Assembly (NCBI GenBank): GCA_022841525.1
Contig: JALHRI010000006.1
Location: 1-62,071 of the forward strand
Length of the DNA stretch: 62,071 nucleotides
Direction: 5' to 3'
DNA from: Alphaproteobacteria bacterium
GTDB taxonomy: Bacteria; Pseudomonadota; Alphaproteobacteria; Rickettsiales; UBA3002
Positions 44,471 through 53,998 of this stretch are shown here, piece after piece. Each line of letters begins with the position of its first letter. The first letter of the stretch is position 1. The position numbers and the translations under genes were made by a program. Under the pieces are notes generated by a model that was given only the letters and a program-made list of their open reading frames with translations, did no database searches and was not told the origin of the DNA.

Positions 44471-45870
44471 TCGAGCGTGAGCTTGACGCGCCCACCTTCC
44501 ATTTGCAGACGGGCATGGCCTAAATTATCTTCCTTGCCGCCGGAGAACTGGTACGCCAGATTCGCAGCCAAGCCTACCGCTTTTGCCCAAAGCACATCGT
44601 AAGCACTGAGCAGCTTGAGTGCAGAAAAATCGTGTTTCAAGGTGGTTTGGTAACGATGATACAGCGCGAGCGCGAGCATGGTACGTTCGCGGTGATCCAC
44701 ACCTTTGAGCGAGGATTGCACAATGCGTAAAAACGCCCACTCGCCACGAAAATCCGGATCAATGCTCCAGGCAATTTCCGATACAATACACAGCGCCTGA
44801 CGGATGCGGGTGAGGGTGAGTGGTTCTGCGGCAAAAAGCGGTTGCATCCAGCGCATCAGTTCGCTGGCGTAGCTGCCGCGCCTGCCAATCAGTGCCGCCA
44901 GATCGGTGGCAGAAGCGATCAGCGCGTCGCGCTGTTGCTGGCGCGGTGACAGCAGGCCGTAGAAAAAGCCTTCACGAATACCGCTGACGCTCACCATCAT
45001 CTGTTTCGCACCGGTCATCTGCATCAGATGCTTGAGCACCAGTGCGCTGGGAATCAAGGTGGCAGCGCGTTTGGCCGGAAGGCCGGGCAGGCTGGCGCGC
45101 TCAAGATCGCTCATGCTGGTGATTTTGCGAATCATCGCATACACCGCCTGCGATGACATGGCATATTCATGGGTGATGGAAAGCGGATAGTGCGACTGGC
45201 GCATATGCACTTTGGCGATGCTGCGAAACCCACCCCCAATCGCATAGAGTGTCGGCGGGTGTAAATCACTCAGCCAGTCGATGGCTTTCAGTGTGGTGCT
45301 AATCGTTTTTTCCATGGCGCGTATACTGCCTTCATGCGCATCGAGAAGGCGCAGACTGCCAAGCGCGGTGGTCGTATGCTCGCCAATATGATGCGGGCTG
45401 ATGGCGGCAATCTCCAAACTGCCACCGCCCATATCTGCCGTGAGACCCAGCGGGTCGTGGATAGAGGCGAGTGCGCCTTGCGCAGCAAACATGGCTTCTT
45501 CGTCGCCGGAAATAATCCGGATGCGAATGCGGTGTTCTTTCTGCAGCATGTTGACGAACGCCGCGCCGTCTTCCGCGTCGCGCACGGCGGCGGTGGCAAG
45601 CACATCGAGGCTCTGCACATTCAGGCGCCGCGCCATCACCATGAAGCGCGCTAACGCCTTTTGTGCAAGCTGGGTACCTGCTGGATTGAGCCTTCCCGTG
45701 CGCGCCAGGCCTTTACCTAAAGCGCACATATATTTCTCGTTAAACAGCGGAATCGGCACGCGGGTAAGGGCGTGATACACCACCATGCGTACCGTGTTCG
45801 AGCCGATATCGATAATGGCGATCAGCCCCTTGGCGCTATCGGCAGTGGCGTGATTGTAGGTGATAGGCAT
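44377..45870 (-). CDS. ppx: exopolyphosphatase (Ppx/GppA family)
   Basis: 497 aa. The ASKHA fold is visible: AIIDIGSNTVRMVVYH (phosphate 1), ATAAVRDAEDG, ISGDEEAMFAAQG, and TADMGGGSLEIA (phosphate 2). The C-terminal helical HD-like half is present. It releases phosphate from polyphosphate or pppGpp. It starts 5 bases after the ppk stop, forming a ppk-ppx operon. Its end lies within the aat gene on the other strand. Confidence 0.95.
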   Translation of the reverse strand: MPITYNHATADSAKGLIAIIDIGSNTVRMVVYHALTRVPIPLFNEKYMCALGKGLARTGRLNPAGTQLAQKALARFMVMARRLNVQSLDVLATAAVRDAEDGAAFVNMLQKEHRIRIRIISGDEEAMFAAQGALASIHDPLGLTADMGGGSLEIAAISPHHIGEHTTTALGSLRLLDAHEGSIRAMEKTISTTLKAIDWLSDLHPPTLYAIGGGFRSIAKVHMRQSHYPLSITHEYAMSSQAVYAMIRKITSMSDLERASLPGLPAKRAATLIPSALVLKHLMQMTGAKQMMVSVSGIREGFFYGLLSPRQQQRDALIASATDLAALIGRRGSYASELMRWMQPLFAAEPLTLTRIRQALCIVSEIAWSIDPDFRGEWAFLRIVQSSLKGVDHRERTMLALALYHRYQTTLKHDFSALKLLSAYDVLWAKAVGLAANLAYQFSGGKEDNLGHARLQMEGGRVKLTLDQDASPLRTEMVEKRLDGLGKTLSALASCEA

Positions 45871-45875
45871 CGCGC

Positions 45876-48116
45876 TCAGCGCCCGCTGCGTTTGCGTGGC
45901 AGCGCAGCCGGTTGTTTCGCTACCTGCACCATACTACCGGGACTGGCCAGTTGTTGCAGCGCTTTGCCGCGCCCAGACAGGCTGGGATTATGCATGAAAT
46001 AATCATGTGCAGCAAACCCGCCCGCACTGCCTTGCATCCGCGTATAGCTCCCATCGCTGTTTAGTTGCCAGCTTTGCCGTTCGTCTTTCAAATTGGCGAT
46101 TAGAATCTGGTCAAGAATTTGCGCGTGCACGGTGGGATTTTCAATCGGCACCATCACTTCCACACGGTGATCGAAATTGCGTGTCATCCAGTCGGCGGAG
46201 GCGATAAAGAGTTTCGCATGCGGCGAGGGCAGCGCGTGCCCTGCACCAAAGGCGAAGATACGTGCATGTTCCAAAAAGCGTCCGATAATGCTTTTGACGC
46301 GGATATTCTCTGAAAAGCCCGCAATGCCGGGGCGCAGTGCGCACATGCCACGCACGATCAGATCAATCTTCACGCCCGCCTGTGAGGCAGCGTACAGCGC
46401 ATCAATAATATCTGGATCCACCAGCGCGTTCATCTTCGCCCAAATGGCGGCAGGCCTGCCTTCGCGCGCGTAGGCAATTTCCTGTGCAATCAGGCTTAAG
46501 ATTTTTTTGCGCAACCGCACAGGGGCGACGGAGAGTTTTTTTAAGCCCTGAGGTTTGCCGTAACCGGTGATGTAATTAAACACGTGCCCCGCTTCGCGGC
46601 ACAGCACATCGTCGCAGGTGAAGAACGATAAATCGGTGTAAATTTTTGCAGTGACGGGATGGTAATTGCCGGTGCCAAAATGGGCGTAGCTTTTGAAACC
46701 CACGCCCTCTTCGCGGGTGATCAGCGAAATTTTGGCGTGCGTTTTCATGTTCGTAAAGCCGTAGACTACTGAAATCCCCGCGCGCTCCATGGTGCGGGCG
46801 AGGCGGATATTCGCCTCTTCGTCAAAGCGGGCTTTAAGCTCAATCAGCGCGGTGACGGCTTTACCCTGCTCTGCGGCGTGCACTAAGGCTTTCACAATCG
46901 GCGAGTCGGGCGTGGTGCGGTAAAGCGTTTGTTTAATCGAGACCACGTGCGGATCATCCGCCGCCTGTTCGAGCAATTGCACCACCACATCGAAACTTTC
47001 AAACGGGTGATGAATCAGTAAATCTTTGCTGGCAATGGCGGCAAAACAATCCCCCGAAAAATCGCTGATGCGCTCAGGAAAACGGGCTTTGTAGGGCGGA
47101 AATTTCAAATCATCGCGCGGCAGTTTGACCAGTTCGGATAAATGCGCCAGCCCCACCATGCCTTCGACCTCGACCACATCGCGCGCCATTGCGGGCAAAT
47201 GTTCGAGCATGAATTGCTTCAAATGATCTGACACGCCCGCATTGGTTTTAATGCGCACGACTTTGCCGTGGCGGCGCTTTTTAACCGCTGAATCCATGTG
47301 GCGAATAAAGTCTTCGGCTTCATCTTCAATATCCAGATCGCTATCGCGCACTATGCGAAATAACCCAGCGTCACTGGCTTCAAAACCAGGAAAGAGTTCG
47401 GATACAAAATGCACAATCGCATCTTCAGATTTCAGCAGACGCAGCGGCCCGCGCTTGCGTTCGAGCAGAATAAAGCGCGGTAGTTTCAGCGGCATGGGCA
47501 CCATGCCCAAATGTTTCTTGCCCTTGCGACCGCGGGGTTTGAGTTCAAATACTAGCGACATTCCCAGATTGGGAACAAACGGAAAAGGATGCGCTGGGTC
47601 GACTGCAATCGGGGTCAGCAGCGGAAATAAATGGCTTTCAAAATGCTGGCGTAGCAAGCCTTCCTCGCGCTCGCTCATTTCCTCAGGAGTGATGATTTCA
47701 ATATTTTCTTCGGCGAGTTGTTTTTTTAAGGAAAGCCAGCAGCGCTGCTGTTCATGCATCAGGTTTTTGATGCGCGCGCCAATCATTTCGAGTTGCTGCG
47801 CGGGGGTATGGCCATCATCTGAGAGTGGATGCGCGCCGCGCGCCAGCTGGTCTTTCAAACCGGCGATGCGCACCATCGTAAACTCATCGAGGTTGCTTGC
47901 CGAAATGGAAAGAAACCGCACCCGCTCAAGCAGCGGGACATTGGGATTGGCCGCCTCTTCCAGCACGCGGGTATTAAACGCAAGCCAGGAAAGTTCGCGG
48001 TTAATGAAGCGCCCGCGCGGCGTGTCAAAATGCGCATCTACGCGCGCGTCATCCAGCTGGGTGAGCGCGCGGATTTCTTCAGGCTTCAAGATTGAATGTT
48101 TGCTGGTAGTGTTCAT
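45876..48116 (-). CDS. ppk: polyphosphate kinase 1
   Basis: 746 aa. It polymerises phosphate from ATP. FINRELSWLAFNTRVLEEA at the N-terminus, the phosphorylated His in GFTNMKTHAKISLI, the second PLD-like motif SPHAKLFIASADWMT, and FGTGNYHPVTAKIYTDLSFF are typical of PPK1. The final 60 residues are a variable Ala/Pro-rich tail. First gene of the ppk-ppx operon. No PhoB-like box was found in the 87 bases before it. Confidence 0.97.
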   Translation of the reverse strand: MNTTSKHSILKPEEIRALTQLDDARVDAHFDTPRGRFINRELSWLAFNTRVLEEAANPNVPLLERVRFLSISASNLDEFTMVRIAGLKDQLARGAHPLSDDGHTPAQQLEMIGARIKNLMHEQQRCWLSLKKQLAEENIEIITPEEMSEREEGLLRQHFESHLFPLLTPIAVDPAHPFPFVPNLGMSLVFELKPRGRKGKKHLGMVPMPLKLPRFILLERKRGPLRLLKSEDAIVHFVSELFPGFEASDAGLFRIVRDSDLDIEDEAEDFIRHMDSAVKKRRHGKVVRIKTNAGVSDHLKQFMLEHLPAMARDVVEVEGMVGLAHLSELVKLPRDDLKFPPYKARFPERISDFSGDCFAAIASKDLLIHHPFESFDVVVQLLEQAADDPHVVSIKQTLYRTTPDSPIVKALVHAAEQGKAVTALIELKARFDEEANIRLARTMERAGISVVYGFTNMKTHAKISLITREEGVGFKSYAHFGTGNYHPVTAKIYTDLSFFTCDDVLCREAGHVFNYITGYGKPQGLKKLSVAPVRLRKKILSLIAQEIAYAREGRPAAIWAKMNALVDPDIIDALYAASQAGVKIDLIVRGMCALRPGIAGFSENIRVKSIIGRFLEHARIFAFGAGHALPSPHAKLFIASADWMTRNFDHRVEVMVPIENPTVHAQILDQILIANLKDERQSWQLNSDGSYTRMQGSAGGFAAHDYFMHNPSLSGRGKALQQLASPGSMVQVAKQPAALPRKRSGR

Positions 48117-48203
48117 GGTGCAGTGCGGCTTGTCGGCGCGAAAAAATTACAGTAAGCATCGTACCTTAACTCAAGGTTGCTGCAAGGAAAATCCGCTTCT
48201 GCC

Positions 48204-48707
48204 ATGACGAAAACCCTCTCTCTCTGGCGGCATGCCAAGGCGCATGCCGAGCACGCCCACGGCCAGGATCATGCGCGCACGCTCAGCGAGCTGGGTGAAG
48301 CAGATGCAGCGTTTGTTGCGCGTCAGATCCGCGAACATCACTGGCTGCCGCAGGTGATTTTATGTTCCACCTCCACCCGCACTCGCCAGACGCGCGCGGC
48401 GCTTTCAAGCACACTGGCGACCGAGCTTTACGATACGCTCTATCTTGCCAGTGCAGAGCAGCTATTGCAGCAGATTCACCTCGCAGATGATGCAGTGCAG
48501 CATGTGATGGTGATTGGTCACAACCCCGGATTTCACAAGCTTGCCTGCGACTTGATGGCGCTTAAGCAAGCCTGCCCGCATGCCAAATTGCTGCGCGAAA
48601 AGTTCCCCACCAGTGCCTGCGCGATGTTGCAGTTTGAGATTGATTCCTGGCATGAGATGCGTGAGCGCAGCGGTGATTTATTGCGCGTTATCCACCCACG
48701 CCATTAG
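48204..48707 (+). CDS. sixA: SixA-type histidine phosphatase
   Basis: 167 aa. The phosphoglycerate-mutase fold begins with the catalytic RHAK (LSLWRHAKAHAEH). CSTSTRTRQTRAAL and VMVIGHNPGFHKLACDL give the other active-site Arg and His. SixA removes phosphate from His of phosphotransfer proteins. The ATG at 48204 is chosen because the domain begins there. Convergent with virD4, with 1 base between. Confidence 0.88.
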   Translation: MTKTLSLWRHAKAHAEHAHGQDHARTLSELGEADAAFVARQIREHHWLPQVILCSTSTRTRQTRAALSSTLATELYDTLYLASAEQLLQQIHLADDAVQHVMVIGHNPGFHKLACDLMALKQACPHAKLLREKFPTSACAMLQFEIDSWHEMRERSGDLLRVIHPRH

Positions 48708-48708
48708 T

Positions 48709-50571
48709 TTACGCCTTGCTCTCCGGCGGCTCTGGCGCGTCGGCGACTTTCTTTTTCTTACGCGGATCGTAAGGCTCCTGCACCGGAAGCTCAATCGGCG
48801 GCAGAAGGCGGCTGGTGAAGGTTTTATCTTTGAAGTAGAAAATTTTCTTACATTTAATCGGTGGGAAGGATTCCACCAGAATGATCTGCTCATCGCGTGG
48901 CAACTGAATCACTTCCTGCGGTAACAACAGCGCGCGCTGTGTTTCCGAGCGGTTGACCGTGCGGCTTGCGGGGTTAAAGTCAATAAAGCGCGGCGCGTTG
49001 TACGAGCTTTGCTCGACGGTTTTGTTGCCCACGAGCTGCGAAATCATGTTCGCGGTTTCGATGTTGTTGGCCGAGAAGGTGACACGGTAATACGAGTTGG
49101 AGAGGAACGAGTTCATGCCCGCTTCTTCGTAAATGCCTTTGAGCTGCTGCGTATCTTGTACGATCAAAAACAGCTTCACGCGGTATCCGCGGAAATAGGC
49201 GATACCAATTTGAAACTGCGGCATTTCGCCCAGTGACGGGAACTCATCCATCATGAACATCACGCCGTGGGGCTCATCTTTGCGTGGCATGTGACGGGTT
49301 AAAAAGTCCGTCGCCTGCTGGTAGAATACTTTGAGCAGTGGCTCTAAGCGCTGTAAGTTATCCGGCGTGACGCCCACATACACCGTCTGTTTTTTCTTCT
49401 TGATGGTTTGCAGATCAAAGTCGGAAGAGGCGGTGGTGGTATCAATCAGCGGGTTCGCCCAAAGTTCAAGGCCGGAGTTAAGCGTGGAGATAACGCCGGA
49501 GCGTTCTTTGTCTGCCTTTTGCAAAAACGCGGCGATGTTCATGTAAGACACGGGGTGGATTTTTCCGCCAATCGTATCGAGTACGACCGCAAGGTTATAG
49601 ACCACATCGTCCGAGCGCATGGTGCGCACCACTTCGCCGAAACTGGTCACTTTTTCAGGCACGGCGCACAAATACAAAATCACGCCGAGCATGAGCGAGC
49701 GTGCTTCGTTCTGCCAGAATTCCTGCTCGGGCAGCACCAGGTTACAGATTTTTTGCACGTCATCGACCATCTGGCCGGGCTTATCGGAAATCCAGTCCAG
49801 CGGGTTGTAGCAGTGCGAAATTCCGTCCGGATCCGCGGGGTTCCACACGTAACAATCCTGCCTTAGTTTCTGATTGCGGTAGCCCGAAGTCAGCTCGTAG
49901 TTTTCCATCTTAATATCGTGGCAGATGACGGATTCTTCCCAGAACAATAAATTGGGAATCACGAAGCCCACCCCTTTACCCGATCCGGTCGGCGCAAAGA
50001 GCAGCACGTGCTGAAAATCATCGGCGATAAGGTAGTTGCTGCCCTTAGACGTGCCCAGCAGAAGCCCTTTTTTGCTGCGCAGTTTGGCGCGCACAATATC
50101 GGCCTCGCTTGCCCATTTGGCATCGCCGTGCACTTTTTCTTTCTCCCGGAAGGGTCGAAAATCAATCAGCGGTGCGCGCATTAAAAACACGGTGAAGAGC
50201 GCAAATAAAAATCCTGCCGCTAAGGGGCCGTAGAATTTATAATCGAAGCTACGGTTAAAATAATAATCGACGTAGGCCTGATAGCGCGGGTCCTGCTTGG
50301 CGTAGGCCTTATAGGCGCTGGCCGAATCATGCATCGCTTTGTATTTTTCAAACAGTTTGGAGGGACTGCCGGCTTCTTTTACGTACGCCATTAGTTTCGG
50401 CGTTTGCGCGCGCTGAATCCCGAGCACATGGTTGCTGCCGAGCATATAGCCAGTCGCCATGCCTAAATAGCTTGGCACACCGATCACTAAGCCAAAAATA
50501 ACGATCAGTGCGGCCGCGTTGAATACGGGGCGCATGAATTTTGGTGGGCCTTCGCGGCTCATGCGTGCCAC
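48709..50571 (-). CDS. virD4: T4SS coupling protein VirD4
   Basis: 620 aa. Two N-terminal membrane helices (residues 17-45 and 115-135), then a TraG/VirD4 ATPase: Walker A in FAPTGSGKGVGFVIPNLLFW, VICHDIKMENYELTSGYR, Walker B in FMMDEFPSLGEMP, and the arginine region in QDTQQLKGIYEEAG. It selects substrates and passes them to the channel. The Lys/Pro-rich end is typical of rickettsial VirD4. It overlaps virB11 by 13 bases, so it is the last gene of the second virB operon. Confidence 0.95.
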   Translation of the reverse strand: MARMSREGPPKFMRPVFNAAALIVIFGLVIGVPSYLGMATGYMLGSNHVLGIQRAQTPKLMAYVKEAGSPSKLFEKYKAMHDSASAYKAYAKQDPRYQAYVDYYFNRSFDYKFYGPLAAGFLFALFTVFLMRAPLIDFRPFREKEKVHGDAKWASEADIVRAKLRSKKGLLLGTSKGSNYLIADDFQHVLLFAPTGSGKGVGFVIPNLLFWEESVICHDIKMENYELTSGYRNQKLRQDCYVWNPADPDGISHCYNPLDWISDKPGQMVDDVQKICNLVLPEQEFWQNEARSLMLGVILYLCAVPEKVTSFGEVVRTMRSDDVVYNLAVVLDTIGGKIHPVSYMNIAAFLQKADKERSGVISTLNSGLELWANPLIDTTTASSDFDLQTIKKKKQTVYVGVTPDNLQRLEPLLKVFYQQATDFLTRHMPRKDEPHGVMFMMDEFPSLGEMPQFQIGIAYFRGYRVKLFLIVQDTQQLKGIYEEAGMNSFLSNSYYRVTFSANNIETANMISQLVGNKTVEQSSYNAPRFIDFNPASRTVNRSETQRALLLPQEVIQLPRDEQIILVESFPPIKCKKIFYFKDKTFTSRLLPPIELPVQEPYDPRKKKKVADAPEPPESKA

Positions 50572-51548
50572 CCGGGGTTAAAGTAAATTTCGCTGACGTA
50601 GCGCTTGCCTTTATCGCCGCGCTTGAGCTGAATCACGATCTGCACCACGGCTTCGACATATTCTTTAATCTGTTCGCGCGTGATGCCAAGATTGGCCTGC
50701 ATGATCATTAAAATCAGCTGCTCAATCGCGAGTTTGGGCGAGTCAGCATGCAAGGTGGCAATCGATCCGGGATGGCCGGTATTGATCGCGCGTAAGTAAG
50801 AGAATGCTTCGGCACCGCGAAGCTCGCCGACAATAATGCGGTCTGGCCTGAGACGCAGGCACGCCTCGATCAAATCCTGCGTGGTGACTTTGGCTTTGCC
50901 TTGCCCCCCCCGCGAGGCCATGAGGTGAATACGGTTGGGGATCTGCTCAATCATGACTTCGCGGGCATCTTCCACGGTAATGATGCGCTCATGCGTGGGA
51001 AGTTCTTTGAGCGCGGCGTTGAGGAACGTTGTTTTCCCCGTCGAGGTGCCGCCAGAGATGATGATGTTTTTTTTATGCTTCACGGCCTGAGAAATAAACT
51101 CTTTGACGCGACCATTCTGGTAGAGTTCCCACAAATGCTCATCCGCCTCTTCACGCGGCTGGGTAACGGTTTTGGTGTGATCAAACGCACCAAGCTTTTC
51201 ATAGGTGGATAAATCCATCTGAATGGTGGCTTGCTTGCGGATGGAAAAGGCGACATTGCCGTCAGCACAGGCGGGTGGAAATACAATTTGCACGCGGTAG
51301 CCTTCAGGCAGCGTTGCCGATAGCAGCGGCTTTTCCTCATTAATCACCTGTGCGGTTGCTTGGGCTATCAGCTGCGCGAGAGCGCGTAAATGTTCCATCG
51401 TGAATTCAGGAATGGCCTCGTAACGCATGTCGCCGCGCGCTTCGACCCACGCCTCGCCGGGGCGATTGAGAGAAATTTCCTGCACGCCTTCTTCGGCGAA
51501 CAGGCGCGAAAGCGGCGCAAGATACGTATTGAGTGCGGCAATGCTCAT
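50559..51548 (-). CDS. virB11: T4SS ATPase VirB11
   Basis: 329 aa. A hexameric traffic ATPase. Walker A IIISGGTSTGKTTFLNAALK, ITVEDAREVM (Asp box), PDRIIVGELRGAEAFSYLRA and the His box NTGHPGSIATLHADS are all intact. The N-terminal domain is present. It starts 9 bases after virB10. Confidence 0.95.
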   Translation of the reverse strand: MSIAALNTYLAPLSRLFAEEGVQEISLNRPGEAWVEARGDMRYEAIPEFTMEHLRALAQLIAQATAQVINEEKPLLSATLPEGYRVQIVFPPACADGNVAFSIRKQATIQMDLSTYEKLGAFDHTKTVTQPREEADEHLWELYQNGRVKEFISQAVKHKKNIIISGGTSTGKTTFLNAALKELPTHERIITVEDAREVMIEQIPNRIHLMASRGGQGKAKVTTQDLIEACLRLRPDRIIVGELRGAEAFSYLRAINTGHPGSIATLHADSPKLAIEQLILMIMQANLGITREQIKEYVEAVVQIVIQLKRGDKGKRYVSEIYFNPGWHA

Positions 51549-51557
51549 GCGCGAACT

Positions 51558-52856
51558 TTAGTGGATCACCGAGCCGCCTGCAACTTCCGATGGGAAAACC
51601 AGATCACGGTTGAGCATTACGTTTACCGGTGTGCCTTGATCGACTAAAATGGTGGGGCGAACATTGACAAAATTAGTCAAAAATTGCTGCGAAACATTCC
51701 CCAAATTCTGTAGCGCCTGATTGGTGGCGAGCGCGGCGGCATCGCCCTGCTGTGTCTGCGCGCTTTGCCCCTGACCAAAGATAGACGAGGTTTGCGAGGT
51801 TTGACCAACGCCTGCGGAATCTGCGCCGATCGCAAGGCCGATAGAGATCACCGATGCCAGTACCGCACGCGAGAAAACCTCGCGGAACTTGGTGTCGAGG
51901 AAACCATCTAAGCCCGCAAATCCCAGATTATCGACGCCGGAAGAGTTGACCATAATATCAATCCCATCCGGACGGATGAGGCGTTGCCAGACAATAAACA
52001 CGCGGTTTTGCCCCGGCAGAATCGAGGTGTTGTAGGCTCCAATCAGTCGTGAGCCTTTCGGGATGAGCACGGCGGTGCCCGCTTCGCCGTACACATCGCG
52101 CGCCACAATCGCACGGATTTGTGCGGGCAAATCGGTGCTGATCGCGGTTTCAAGCGTGGCCTGAATAATGCGACCCTGAGCAATGGTTTGCCGTAAGTTG
52201 GGGATGCGGCTGGCGACAGATTTTTTTGCCTCCGTAGCGGTAGCAGCATTGGCAAAACTGGCATTGGGATCAGAGCCGAAGAAATTATTTTGCTGCGTGG
52301 TAGGGGTAGAAGGCGTACTGCCCAGCAGCCCGCCACCGCTACCGCCGGAGGCAAAAATACTCGAGCGCTGACGCTCAGCCAGTTGTGCTGCGGCAGCATT
52401 TTCTTTTGCCGGATCAACAATCGGCAAGGTGTCTTGCATGGGTGTGGGCACGACCGGCGCAGGAACAGGCGGCGGCACTAAATCAGGCGGTGGCGCTACC
52501 GGTGCAGGTGCGGTGGGCCCCACATCCGGAAGGGCGGGTGGTGGCGTCAGCGGTGCTTCTGGCGGCGCTTCGGCAACTTCGATTTTTTTGGGCCCTTCAG
52601 GCACTTCTGCTTCCGGCGTGGAGAAGATATTATACAGCAGAAATAATACCAAGACACCCAGCGACCCCATCACGGCGAGGATGCGGCTTTTGCTGGCGGC
52701 GACTTCAGGTTTTCCCTGATCTAGACCCGGATCATCAAAAACATCGGCACTGCCGCTCCCCATGCCTTCGCTGCTGGGCGAGATACCAAACGGATCGGCC
52801 GAAGCTGCGGAATTGTCACTATCTTCTGGGGGCTCTGGTGGTGGGGGTACAGTCAT
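51558..52856 (-). CDS. virB10: T4SS core protein VirB10
   Basis: 432 aa; spans inner and outer membranes. One membrane helix (residues 60-78, ILAVMGSLGVLVLFLLYN), a long Pro/Ala-rich periplasmic linker (about 85-160), then the TrbI/VirB10 barrel domain with GRIIQATLETAISTDLPAQI, AVLIPKGSRLIGAYN and GQNRVFIVWQRLIRPDG. The outer-membrane antenna region is followed by NFVNVRPTILVDQGTPVNVM. It overlaps virB9 by 4 bases. Confidence 0.94.
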   Translation of the reverse strand: MTVPPPPEPPEDSDNSAASADPFGISPSSEGMGSGSADVFDDPGLDQGKPEVAASKSRILAVMGSLGVLVLFLLYNIFSTPEAEVPEGPKKIEVAEAPPEAPLTPPPALPDVGPTAPAPVAPPPDLVPPPVPAPVVPTPMQDTLPIVDPAKENAAAAQLAERQRSSIFASGGSGGGLLGSTPSTPTTQQNNFFGSDPNASFANAATATEAKKSVASRIPNLRQTIAQGRIIQATLETAISTDLPAQIRAIVARDVYGEAGTAVLIPKGSRLIGAYNTSILPGQNRVFIVWQRLIRPDGIDIMVNSSGVDNLGFAGLDGFLDTKFREVFSRAVLASVISIGLAIGADSAGVGQTSQTSSIFGQGQSAQTQQGDAAALATNQALQNLGNVSQQFLTNFVNVRPTILVDQGTPVNVMLNRDLVFPSEVAGGSVIH

Positions 52857-53998
52857 CCCATCGCCTCATTATAGACGGTGACCTGACCGCTAGGCTGGTT
52901 GAGTTTGACGCGCGAACCCACCGCACGAATCACGGCCATACCGTCATTTGTGACGCTGTAAGGAACGACGCGCTCAGCACCATTTTTATCGACCACGGTA
53001 AAGGTTGCACCCACGGGGGGAGCGGAGAATTTGAAGTAGGTAGAGGCGCCATCATCGTAAATTTTTAAGGGTGCTGCGCTATCTGGCCCAGAATAGGTGT
53101 AGCGGTAATTATAGCTGGGCGCAGCGGTGATGTCTTGAATGCTGCCGGATGGCGGCGCCGTGCGCGTCAGCTCCGGCATTGCGCTTACCGCCATCGGCGC
53201 GTTGGCAGCGGAAACATGACTGGCAGCCGGTGCCGGAGCAGCTGCAACATGCGACGTGCGCGCAGAAGGATTGCCATACGGTTGTAGCGGCGAAACCGGC
53301 GCACTCGCAATCGGTGCCAGCGGCTCGACGACTGGAGAGACGGCAACATTCTTGCTGGCAAACGGCGCGCCGCTGCGTGGTAGCGGTGAAGGAAGATTTG
53401 CAGCCGGCATGCCTGAAAAACCACTGCCGTAACGACCTTGCGGAAGTCTGGGTAAGGGCGCGGGCAGCCCGCCGGGCGCCTGGCTGCCGATAAACGCAGC
53501 ACCTGAGGGTGGCTGTGTCTGAGCTGCGGCCATATGCGCAGGCGCTGCAAAGCTAGCTGGTGGTGCCGGTGCACCGGATAAATCGGGATAGTAAAAACGC
53601 AGCACGTAGGTAAGCTCTTCCGAGCCAAACACAGCATTCGACGCCGAGGAATGCAAATCAAATTGATAGGCGCGCTTATTGGTCACAATCGTCATGTTGG
53701 TGTGCGCATTTTCTTCCATCGCACGAATGAACAACCGGCGGCCTGCGGGTACAATCTGCCAGCCCACGCGGTCACCCACTGAGACCGCCTCAATGTTTTC
53801 ATTGCGGCCAAATTCGATGTTCGCCTGATAGCCGTAATGGGTCGTCACGCTATAGACTTCGTTCTCGTTGAAGACGAGGGTTTTGATGCGGCTATCGGCG
53901 GTAATGGGGACATCGGCGCTGGCAATCGGCGCGTGCAGAATCCCTGCCATCACCAGCAGCGCATAGCCAAGTGCGCGCAGCATGTGGCCAGACATCAT
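52853..53998 (-). CDS. virB9: T4SS core protein VirB9 with long Pro/Ala insert
   Basis: 381 aa, against the usual 270-290. A signal peptide, then the N-terminal CagX/VirB9 domain (TADSRIKTLVFNENEVYSV, IVTNKRAYQFDLHSS). About 130 residues of Pro/Ala/Ser-rich sequence follow (residues 140-275), then the C-terminal domain (YNYRYTYSGPDSAAPLKIYDDG, GATFTVVDKNGAERVVPYSV). The C-terminal part normally pairs with VirB7 and VirB10 at the outer membrane. The insert may replace VirB7 or reach an extended envelope. It starts in the TGATG overlap with virB8. Confidence 0.92.
   Translation of the reverse strand: MMSGHMLRALGYALLVMAGILHAPIASADVPITADSRIKTLVFNENEVYSVTTHYGYQANIEFGRNENIEAVSVGDRVGWQIVPAGRRLFIRAMEENAHTNMTIVTNKRAYQFDLHSSASNAVFGSEELTYVLRFYYPDLSGAPAPPASFAAPAHMAAAQTQPPSGAAFIGSQAPGGLPAPLPRLPQGRYGSGFSGMPAANLPSPLPRSGAPFASKNVAVSPVVEPLAPIASAPVSPLQPYGNPSARTSHVAAAPAPAASHVSAANAPMAVSAMPELTRTAPPSGSIQDITAAPSYNYRYTYSGPDSAAPLKIYDDGASTYFKFSAPPVGATFTVVDKNGAERVVPYSVTNDGMAVIRAVGSRVKLNQPSGQVTVYNEAMG

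Noticed and set aside
47242-48207. 321-codon open frame on the plus strand opposite ppk
   Set aside because: It lies wholly antisense to a clear polyphosphate kinase, with Ser/Arg-rich composition typical of a shadow frame and no domain pattern.
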